Under the pieces are notes generated by a model. The model searched no databases. It was given only the letters and a program-made list of their open reading frames with translations, and had not been told where the DNA came from. A DNA stretch of 10,543 nt from an uncultured Oscillospiraceae bacterium (lineage in GTDB: Bacteria; Bacillota; Clostridia; Oscillospirales; Oscillospiraceae). Below, piece by piece: positions 5,523 through 10,543 of this stretch. Position numbers and translations under genes: made by a program. The stretch's first letter is position 1; every line of letters starts with the position of its first letter. Location: NCBI GenBank assembly GCA_934668605.1, contig CAKUNY010000065.1, positions 1-10,543 on the forward strand, read 5' to 3'.

Positions 5523-6881
5523 TTAAATATTCTGCGATTTTTGTACGTTTTCGACGGCCTCAACCAGCGTTTTTACCACACTTTCCGCAAGATCTTGTGT
5601 GTCCGCCTCAGCCATGACACGAATGAGCGGCTCCGTGCCCGACGCGCGCAGCAAGATCCGGCCGTGACCGGCGAGCTTTTCTTCTTCGCGGGCGACAATT
5701 GCAGACAGCTCCGCGCTATGTAAGATCGCGGTCTTTTCTTCGTTGGAGCCGACCTTTACGTTTTGCAGCAGCTGCGGATAGTGTGTGATCTGGCCTGCCA
5801 GCTCGCTGGCCTTCTTGCCGCTTTGTCCCAGGATCGACAAAAATTGCAGCGCGGCAAGCTGGCCGTCGCCGGTCGTCATGTGCTCTAGGAAAATGATATG
5901 CCCCGACTGCTCGCCGCCGAGCACCATTGATTCTTTCTGCATGAGCTCGAGCACGTTTCGGTCGCCGACTGCGGCGCACAGGAGCTTCAGGTGGTTTTCC
6001 TCGCAGAATTTATGAAGGCCGAGGTTCGACATCACCGTCGCAACAAACCCCTCGGACTGTAGTTTTCCCTGCGCGGTCAAATACTCTGCGCAGACGGCCA
6101 TGATCTGATCGCCGTCAATTTCGCTGCCGGTTTCGTCAACGGCCAGGCACCGGTCGGCGTCGCCGTCAAACGCGAGGCCAAGATCGTATCCGCCGTCCAC
6201 AACGGCCTTCGAGAGCTTCCCCAGATGCGTCGAGCCGCAGCCATCGTTGATGTTCACGCCGTCGGGGTCAACGCTCAAATACGCCGCCTCCAGCGGGAAG
6301 CGGGAGAAAAGCTTTTTTGCCGTCGCGCTGGCCGCGCCGTTGGCGCAGTCGAAAAGAACCTTGATGGGCTGTAACCCGTCTACCGTCGAGGCAAGATGGT
6401 CGAGGTACGCGTCCATCAGATGTGCGCCGTCGGAAATTCGTCCGATCTCGCCGTGCGTCTTCGTGGGAAGCTCGCCTTCCTGTAAGATGAGCGATTCGAT
6501 GTTTGCCTCCAGCTCGTCGCTGAGCTTAAAGCCGCGCGAGGAGAACATTTTGATGCCGTTGTGTTCAAAGGGATTGTGCGACGCGGAGATCACAATGCCC
6601 GCGTCCGCCTGTTCCCGCACCGTCAAATACGCCACCGCCGGGGTCGGGATCACGCCGAGTCTGACCGCGTCACAGCCGCTGGCCGTAAGACCCGCGAGAA
6701 GCGCCGCTTCCAGCATGTCAGACGAAATGCGCGTGTCCTTGCCGATGACGACCTTCGGGCGCTTTGCCTCAAAGCTTCCCAGACTGATGGCGGCCGCCTG
6801 ACCGACCCGATATGCAAGCTGGCACGTCAGCGTTTCATTGGCAACGCCGCGGATGCCGTCGGTTCCAAATAGTTTTCCCAT
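5523..6881 (-). CDS. glmM: Phosphoglucosamine mutase GlmM
   Basis: The 452-residue cytoplasmic enzyme interconverts glucosamine-6-phosphate and glucosamine-1-phosphate, on the route to UDP-GlcNAc and peptidoglycan. It starts with the GlmM signature MGKLFGTDGIRGVAN. The phosphoserine loop is VISASHNPFEHNGIK with active Ser101. The magnesium loop is DGDADR at 239-244, the sugar-binding loop GGEQSGH at 322-328, and the phosphate-binding loop RASGTEPLIRVM at 412-423. Length is normal for the family and all four catalytic loops are intact. A ribosome site (AAGAAGG, 6895-6889) lies 7 bases before the start, and ruvB ends 16 bases upstream, so it is probably the last gene of the ruv operon. No hairpin terminator follows; the next promoter starts 18 bases after its stop. 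Confidence 0.97.
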   Translation of the reverse strand: MGKLFGTDGIRGVANETLTCQLAYRVGQAAAISLGSFEAKRPKVVIGKDTRISSDMLEAALLAGLTASGCDAVRLGVIPTPAVAYLTVREQADAGIVISASHNPFEHNGIKMFSSRGFKLSDELEANIESLILQEGELPTKTHGEIGRISDGAHLMDAYLDHLASTVDGLQPIKVLFDCANGAASATAKKLFSRFPLEAAYLSVDPDGVNINDGCGSTHLGKLSKAVVDGGYDLGLAFDGDADRCLAVDETGSEIDGDQIMAVCAEYLTAQGKLQSEGFVATVMSNLGLHKFCEENHLKLLCAAVGDRNVLELMQKESMVLGGEQSGHIIFLEHMTTGDGQLAALQFLSILGQSGKKASELAGQITHYPQLLQNVKVGSNEEKTAILHSAELSAIVAREEEKLAGHGRILLRASGTEPLIRVMAEADTQDLAESVVKTLVEAVENVQKSQNI

Positions 6882-6897
6882 AAAGCTACCTTCTTAC

Positions 6898-7944
6898 TCA
6901 AAAACTCAGCTGCTCACCCTGCGCGCTCTGCGGCGCGGGCAGATGCAGGTGCTCATACGCGAGCTGCGTCACGCAGCGGCCTCTCGGCGTGCGCGTCAAA
7001 AATCCAATTTGCATCAGATACGGCTCATACACGTCCTCAAGCGTCACGGCCTCCTCGCCGATGGTCGCCGCGAGGGTTTCCAGGCCGACGGGGCCTCCGC
7101 CGTAATTTCGGATGATGGCCGTGAGCATGCGCCGGTCGATGGCGTCCAACCCCAGATGGTCGACCTCCAGCTTTCCGAGCGCGTGGTCTGCCGCTTCCTT
7201 GGTGATGACGCCGTCATAGTAGACCTGCGCAAAATCGCGCACGCGGCGCAAAAGCCGGTTTGCAATGCGGGGCGTGCCTCTTGAGCGCGAGGCGATCTCA
7301 TGCGCGCCTGCGGGGTCAATGTCAATGCCCAGAAGCGCCGCCGAGCGCGTCACGATCCGGCTGAGCTCCTCGTTTGTGTAGAGCTCTAAGCGAAGCTGCA
7401 CGCCGAAACGGTCGCGAAGCGGGCTTGAAAGCTGCCCCGCGCGCGTTGTCGCGCCAATGAGCGTAAAGCGCGGCAGATCGAGCCGGATGGAGTTTGCAGA
7501 CGGACCCTTTCCGATGATGATATCGATCGCGTAGTCCTCCATCGCGGGATAGAGAATTTCCTCGACCGCGCGGTTGAGCCGGTGAATTTCGTCGATGAAC
7601 AGAATGTCGCCCGGGGCGAGGTTCGTAAGGAGCGCGGCCAGGTCGCCCGCCTTTTCAATCGCAGGCCCCGAGGTGATGCGGATGCCGGAGCCCATCTCGT
7701 TTGCAATGACGCCCGCAAGCGTCGTCTTGCCGAGTCCCGGAGGGCCGTAGAGCAGCACATGGTCTAACGGCTCATTGCGCCGTCTGGCCGCTTCAATATA
7801 GACCGATAGGTTTCCCTTCGCCTTTTCCTGCCCGGTATAGTCTGCCAGTGTTTTCGGGCGCAGGCTGACCTCGCCGTCGTCCTGCGGGGTCAGGCTCGTC
7901 GTCACGATCGGCGCTTCAAAATCCTGTGAAAAATCAAGGCTCAT
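6898..7944 (-). CDS. ruvB: Holliday junction branch-migration ATPase RuvB
   Basis: The 348-residue AAA+ motor drives branch migration on RuvA-bound Holliday junctions. Visible are the Walker A GPPGLGKT (67-74), Walker B LFIDEIH (115-121), sensor 1 [10 protein letters not shown] (161-170) and the arginine-finger region RDRFG (177-181). A C-terminal winged-helix domain ends with [10 protein letters not shown]. Length is typical of RuvB. It follows ruvA by 12 bases with a GGGGG ribosome site in the gap, and glmM follows 16 bases after its TGA stop. The N-terminal 20 or so residues are variable and the ATG at 7944 is the only well-supported start. Confidence 0.98.
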   Translation of the reverse strand: MSLDFSQDFEAPIVTTSLTPQDDGEVSLRPKTLADYTGQEKAKGNLSVYIEAARRRNEPLDHVLLYGPPGLGKTTLAGVIANEMGSGIRITSGPAIEKAGDLAALLTNLAPGDILFIDEIHRLNRAVEEILYPAMEDYAIDIIIGKGPSANSIRLDLPRFTLIGATTRAGQLSSPLRDRFGVQLRLELYTNEELSRIVTRSAALLGIDIDPAGAHEIASRSRGTPRIANRLLRRVRDFAQVYYDGVITKEAADHALGKLEVDHLGLDAIDRRMLTAIIRNYGGGPVGLETLAATIGEEAVTLEDVYEPYLMQIGFLTRTPRGRCVTQLAYEHLHLPAPQSAQGEQLSF

Positions 7945-7956
7945 CGCCGTTCCCCC

Positions 7957-8556
7957 TTACTGCATGACCATCGCGCGCAGCGCCTGCCGGACGATCTCCT
8001 CGACGCGCATCGCGTTTACGTCCACGCCCTTGAGCGCAGTGGCAATTTCCTGCTGGCTGTATCCAAGGCTCGCAAGCGCCGCCGTTGCTTCCGCCGTCTT
8101 GCTGCCGCGAACGGGAGCCACGCTTTCCATCTGCGCGCCGGAGAGCTCGAGCTGCGCGGGCGCGAGCTTATCCTTGAGCTCCAGCAAAATTCGCTGCGCC
8201 ATCTTTTTGCCGACGCCCTGCGCCATCGTGAGCGTCTTTTCATCCTGCGTCATGACGGCAAGCAAAAACTGATCAGGCGTGACGACCGACAAAATCGCCA
8301 GCGCCGCCTTCGGCCCCACGCCGCCCACGCCGAGAAGGCGCTCAAAGCAGTTTAATTCCTCGCGCGTGAAAAAGCCGTAAATGTCGAACGCGTCCTCCTT
8401 GATGTTGCAGTAGGTATAAAGCTTCGCCTGCTTTCCGACCTGCAATTTCGAGAGCGTATAGTTTGTCGTATGGCAGGCATAGCCCACGCCCCCGCAATCG
8501 ACGACCGCGAGGCCGGTATCGAGCACCGTGATGGTGCCGTTCAGATAATAAAACAT
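7957..8556 (-). CDS. ruvA: Holliday junction-binding protein RuvA
   Basis: The 199-residue protein forms the tetrameric scaffold that flattens Holliday junctions and loads RuvB. It opens with MFYYLNGTI, the usual RuvA OB-fold start, then carries two helix-hairpin-helix motifs, LLGVGGVGPKAALAILS (about 74-90) and MAQGVGKKMAQRILLELK (about 111-128). A flexible linker leads to domain III (about 155-199), which contacts RuvB. The start was set at 8556 because AAGGAGG (8569-8563) lies 6 bases upstream. A longer in-frame reading from 8619 would add 21 basic residues not seen in the family and would overlap ruvC by about 50 bases. The gene lies between ruvC and ruvB in the same operon. Confidence 0.97.
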   Translation of the reverse strand: MFYYLNGTITVLDTGLAVVDCGGVGYACHTTNYTLSKLQVGKQAKLYTYCNIKEDAFDIYGFFTREELNCFERLLGVGGVGPKAALAILSVVTPDQFLLAVMTQDEKTLTMAQGVGKKMAQRILLELKDKLAPAQLELSGAQMESVAPVRGSKTAEATAALASLGYSQQEIATALKGVDVNAMRVEEIVRQALRAMVMQ

Positions 8557-8562
8557 GGCCTG

Positions 8563-8569
8563 CCTCCTT
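8563..8569 (-). promoter_or_regulatory. ruvA Shine-Dalgarno overlapping the ruvC stop codon
   Basis: The minus-strand AAGGAGG lies 6 bases before the ruvA ATG, and its first two bases lie within the ruvC TAA (8570-8568). This arrangement favours translational coupling and decides the ruvA start. Confidence 0.85.
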
Positions 8570-9065
8570 ATGTTTCCTGGACGCGGCTGAGAAGGCTTGT
8601 TGCGCTTCTCGCGTGACACAGGGCGATGGCGATCGCGTCCGCCGCGTCGTCCGGGCGCGCCACCTTTTCCATTTTTAAAATTCTTCGCGTCATGTCCATG
8701 ACCTGCCGCTTTTCCGCGCCGCCGTAGCCCACGACGGCCTGCTTGACCTGATTGGGCGTGTACTCATAAAGAGGCGCGCCGTATTTTTCGATCGCAAGCA
8801 GGATCACGCCTCTGCCGTGGCTCACGCCGATGCCGGTCGTGACGTTGTGCCCCCAGAAGAGCTCCTCGACCGCCACCGCGTCGGGCTTCACGGTCTTTAA
8901 AAGCTCCATCATATCGTCGTAGAGCATCACGAGCCGCCGGGAAAGCGTCAGCCCCGCCGGGGTCGTGATCGTTCCGTAGTTCAGAAGGTGCAGCTGCCCC
9001 CGGTTCGACTGCAAAACGCCGAAGCCCGTCGTCGCGTAGCCGGGGTCAATGCCCAAAATCCGCAT
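8568..9065 (-). CDS. ruvC: Crossover junction endodeoxyribonuclease RuvC
   Basis: The 165-residue RNase H-fold nuclease resolves Holliday junctions. It starts MRILGIDPGYATTGFGV with the catalytic Asp7. The second acid lies in VEELFWGHN (Glu67, with Glu68 next), and the last two are in RPDDAADAIAIALCH (Asp140 and Asp143), the usual 3-residue spacing. The central block reads GVSHGRGVIL where most RuvCs have a GQARG-like motif, a mild family variation. GGGAGG (9076-9071) lies 5 bases before the ATG. A small membrane protein gene ends 12 bases upstream and ruvA begins 11 bases downstream. All four acidic residues are present, so an active enzyme is expected. Confidence 0.97.
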   Translation of the reverse strand: MRILGIDPGYATTGFGVLQSNRGQLHLLNYGTITTPAGLTLSRRLVMLYDDMMELLKTVKPDAVAVEELFWGHNVTTGIGVSHGRGVILLAIEKYGAPLYEYTPNQVKQAVVGYGGAEKRQVMDMTRRILKMEKVARPDDAADAIAIALCHARSATSLLSRVQET

Positions 9066-9077
9066 GGCCGCCTCCCG

Positions 9078-9254
9078 TCAGAACCTGCCGAACATTTCCC
9101 AGTAGCACATGCCGCCGATCGCGAAAATCACGATCGCCAGCAGCACCCACGCCAGAATGATATGGCTCTTCGGGCGCGGCGTATAGGGCGTTTTCTCCTC
9201 CGGCTGCGCGTGCGCGCTTTTGTATTCGAGCTCCTCTGTCGACCGCTGCGTCAT
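9078..9254 (-). CDS. Small single-helix membrane protein at the head of the ruv operon
   Basis: The 58-residue protein has a polar, acidic N-terminal half (TEELEYKSAHAQPEEK), a proline-rich bend (TPYTPRPKS), one hydrophobic helix at about 31-50 and a short end EMFGRF. I do not recognise a family. The start at 9254 is preferred because GGAGG (9267-9263) sits 8 bases upstream. An in-frame ATG at 9284 would begin almost at the predicted transcription start and has no ribosome site. It is the first gene after the promoter and precedes ruvC by 12 bases. Topology probably places the N-terminus in the cytoplasm, but the charge balance is not decisive. The role is unknown and the coding call rests on membrane-protein character and translation signals. 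Confidence 0.72.
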   Translation of the reverse strand: MTQRSTEELEYKSAHAQPEEKTPYTPRPKSHIILAWVLLAIVIFAIGGMCYWEMFGRF

Positions 9255-9292
9255 CTCCCGCGCCTCCGTTTCGTTTGATCGCATATAAAAGA

Positions 9293-9301
9293 ATTATATC
9301 A
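9293..9301 (-). promoter_or_regulatory. Extended -10 promoter of the ruv operon
   Basis: On the minus strand TGATATAAT (9301-9293) is a perfect extended -10. At a 17-base spacer the -35 would be TAGGCT (9321-9316), a poor match, so recognition would depend on the extended -10. Transcription should start near 9286, just upstream of ATG 9284 and about 32 bases before the chosen start at 9254. Confidence 0.65.
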
Positions 9302-9362
9302 CACATTCGTTCAAAAGCCTAGAAGAAAAATTGCGCGCGCCGCATGCATACTTTTCCGCCCG

Positions 9363-9385
9363 CGGCAGATACTGCCGTCAGGAGG
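9363..9385 (+). promoter_or_regulatory. Hairpin and strong ribosome site before the DUF421 gene
   Basis: A 6-bp hairpin (9363-9368 with 9372-9377, loop ATA) ends 2 bases before AGGAGG (9380-9385), which lies 7 bases ahead of ATG 9393. No convincing -35/-10 pair is seen between 9300 and 9362; a CATACT at 9347-9352 is the nearest weak -10. Confidence 0.55.
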
Positions 9386-9392
9386 TTTTGCT

Positions 9393-10067
9393 ATGCTCAT
9401 TTCATTTATCCGCACGATTCTTTTATACAGCATCCTGATCGTTGTCATTCGCCTCATGGGAAAGCGCCAGCTGGGCGAGATGGAGCCGATGGAGTTTGTG
9501 GTTACGATGCTGCTGGCAAACCTTGCGGCCGTCCCGATGCAGGAGACGGGGATCCCGCTTTTGTCGGGGCTCATTCCGATTCTGGTCGTTTTGTCGATGG
9601 AGCTGCTGCTGTCTGTGCTGGTCTACCACAGCGTCGGCGCGCGCAGGCTCCTTTGCGGAAAGCCCGTCATTCTCATGGAAAACGGAAGGCTCTTGCAGGA
9701 GAACCTCAAAAAGACGCGCATCACGCCGGACGAGCTCACCGAGTTTCTGCGCATCGAGGGCATTACCGACCTTGCCAGCGTCAAATACGCGATTTTGGAG
9801 ACGAGCGGGCAGGTGAGCGTGCTGCCGTATGCAAAGTTCAAGCCCGCCAGCGCGAAGGCCGCCGGGGTGCAGGTGGAAGACACGCAGCTTCCCGTGACAG
9901 TCATTTCCGACGGAGAGGTTCTGGACGAGAACCTTCCCAAGCTCGGGAAGACCCGCGCATGGGTCGACGCCGTCTTACAGGACTATGCCTGCCGCGCGAA
10001 GGATGTGTATCTTCTTTCCTGCGAGCCGGGCGGCAAGCTCTATTTCTGCCGGAAGGAGCGTGGGTGA
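9393..10067 (+). CDS. DUF421 (YetF-type) membrane protein
   Basis: The 224-residue protein has three hydrophobic segments at about 4-22, 34-50 and 56-78, then a soluble domain. The first helix is followed by RLMGKRQLGEMEPMEFV, the characteristic conserved block of the DUF421/YetF family. The soluble part contains RLLCGKPVILMENGRLL and ILETSGQVSVLPY, typical of the YetF cytoplasmic domain. Family members in Bacillus are spore- or envelope-associated membrane proteins without a settled biochemical function. The C-terminal stretch from about 155 to 224 is an extra domain common in clostridial members. It forms a two-gene unit with the DUF4363 gene, whose ATG begins one base after this TGA. It diverges from the ruv operon. 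Confidence 0.93.
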   Translation: MLISFIRTILLYSILIVVIRLMGKRQLGEMEPMEFVVTMLLANLAAVPMQETGIPLLSGLIPILVVLSMELLLSVLVYHSVGARRLLCGKPVILMENGRLLQENLKKTRITPDELTEFLRIEGITDLASVKYAILETSGQVSVLPYAKFKPASAKAAGVQVEDTQLPVTVISDGEVLDENLPKLGKTRAWVDAVLQDYACRAKDVYLLSCEPGGKLYFCRKERG

Positions 10068-10068
10068 T

Positions 10069-10449
10069 ATGCGCCATATTCTGCTGTCATGCGTCATTTT
10101 GCTGCTCGCGCTCGCGTTCTGCCTGTTTTCGATGCTCCACGTAAGAGACATCTGCCGCAAAACGTTAGACCTTTTGTCAAGCGCGCAGACTGCCGCGGAG
10201 CGAAATGATTTTGAAACCTGCCGAGCCTCCATGCAGGACGCGGCGCTGCACTGGAAGCGGTATGAGCGCTATTTCGGACTCGCCCTGCGTCATGAAGAAG
10301 TCGACGATGTCATTTCCCGCTTCGCCGCGCTCAATCAGTACGCCGTCTTAGCCGACCGGGACGATTTTCTCGCCGGGTGCGCCGAGCTCATGAGCGCTGT
10401 CCGCCACCTGCGCGAAATGGAGCTGCCGACCGTAGAAAATATCCTGTAG
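10069..10449 (+). CDS. DUF4363 family protein
   Basis: The 126-residue protein has an N-terminal hydrophobic anchor or signal (about 3-22), then an all-helical, charged domain. It carries the features I associate with DUF4363: HWKRYERYF (61-69), LRHEEVDDV (73-81) and the end ELPTVENIL. The family is uncharacterised and in Clostridia is commonly encoded next to a DUF421/YetF gene, as here. The start at 10069 follows GGAAGGAG (10051-10058) with a 10-base gap and lies one base after the DUF421 stop, implying translational coupling. A longer in-frame reading from 9985 would add an unrelated N-terminus inside the DUF421 gene and was not used. The soluble domain probably faces outside the membrane. 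Confidence 0.9.
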   Translation: MRHILLSCVILLLALAFCLFSMLHVRDICRKTLDLLSSAQTAAERNDFETCRASMQDAALHWKRYERYFGLALRHEEVDDVISRFAALNQYAVLADRDDFLAGCAELMSAVRHLREMELPTVENIL

Positions 10450-10465
10450 CGAGAACAACGCAAAA

Positions 10466-10487
10466 GCCCGCCGGAACCCCGGCGGGC
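10466..10487. terminator. GC-rich inverted repeat after the DUF421-DUF4363 unit
   Basis: A perfect 9-bp stem (10466-10474 with 10479-10487) has a 4-base loop. On the plus strand no T-tract follows directly (GTCGCAGATTTT). On the minus strand four T residues follow, so it may chiefly serve a leftward gene outside the window. It lies 16 bases after the DUF4363 stop. Confidence 0.6.
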
Positions 10488-10493
10488 GTCGCA

Positions 10494-10539
10494 GATTTTC
10501 GGATTTTTTCATCACGTCCGTACGGGATTCGCGAAAATC
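10494..10539. repeat. Inverted repeat at the right edge
   Basis: GATTTTCG (10494-10501) is repeated inverted as CGAAAATC (10532-10539), with the 8-base palindrome CCGTACGG (10518-10525) between them. It could be a further terminator structure or an operator. The window ends before its context is clear. Confidence 0.35.
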
Positions 10540-10543
10540 CCCC

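Noticed and set aside
5203..5617. Plus-strand frames across the zinc-ribbon leader and promoter
   Set aside because: They are antisense to a consensus promoter and leader, have no ribosome site and no recognisable content.
8557..8619. Longer N-terminus of RuvA
   Set aside because: It overlaps ruvC by about 50 bases and adds a basic tail absent from the family; AAGGAGG is correctly spaced for the start at 8556.
9046..9306. An alternative minus-strand frame over the small membrane protein
   Set aside because: It would overlap the ruvC start and has no hydrophobic helix or ribosome site; the 58-residue frame is better supported.
9344..10144. A 266-codon plus-strand frame overlapping the DUF421 gene
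   Set aside because: Low-complexity Arg/Gly/His-rich translation with no family features; the DUF421 frame has the right motifs and a strong AGGAGG.

Overview
The window looks like a chromosomal segment from a GC-rich member of the Clostridia, most likely a gut Oscillospiraceae/Ruminococcaceae-type anaerobe. This is inferred from the YetF/DUF421 + DUF4363 gene pair, a ruvC-ruvA-ruvB cluster, a CxxC-x17-CxxC zinc-ribbon protein, an E. faecium Ldt-like L,D-transpeptidase and a COG2509-type flavoprotein. No phage, transposase, CRISPR, tRNA or rRNA gene is visible.

Left part, plus strand. Positions 1-1413 hold the 5'-truncated end of an extracytoplasmic peptide-binding protein (SBP_bac_5/OppA type). 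Its codon use is strongly C-ending, and it stops early, just before a perfect terminator. A 339-base spacer follows with five tandem stem-loops and a clear extended -10 promoter. This leads to an L,D-transpeptidase (1753-3222) and, from a second extended -10 promoter, a cysteine-rich FAD-dependent dehydrogenase (3414-4805). Each of the two has its own terminator.

Middle, minus strand. A spacer full of hairpins separates the flavoprotein from a convergent double zinc-ribbon gene (5258-4980). That gene has a near-perfect sigma-A promoter, an approximately 210-nt structured leader, and an 8-base perfect complement to its own Shine-Dalgarno sequence inside the leader. This is the best candidate in the window for an undescribed regulatory element.

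Right-centre, minus strand. A compact operon reads from an extended -10 promoter near 9300: a 58-residue one-helix membrane protein, ruvC, ruvA, ruvB and glmM. Gaps are 11-16 bases, and the ruvA Shine-Dalgarno overlaps the ruvC stop. It joins Holliday-junction processing with the glucosamine-1-phosphate step of cell-wall precursor synthesis. No terminator is seen after glmM, so transcripts may run on into the zinc-ribbon gene.

Right end, plus strand. Divergent from the ruv operon lies a two-gene unit: a DUF421/YetF-type membrane protein and a DUF4363 protein, separated by one base and followed by a GC-rich inverted repeat. Cell-envelope functions (peptide uptake, L,D-crosslinking, glmM, DUF421/DUF4363) recur, but the units appear independently transcribed.
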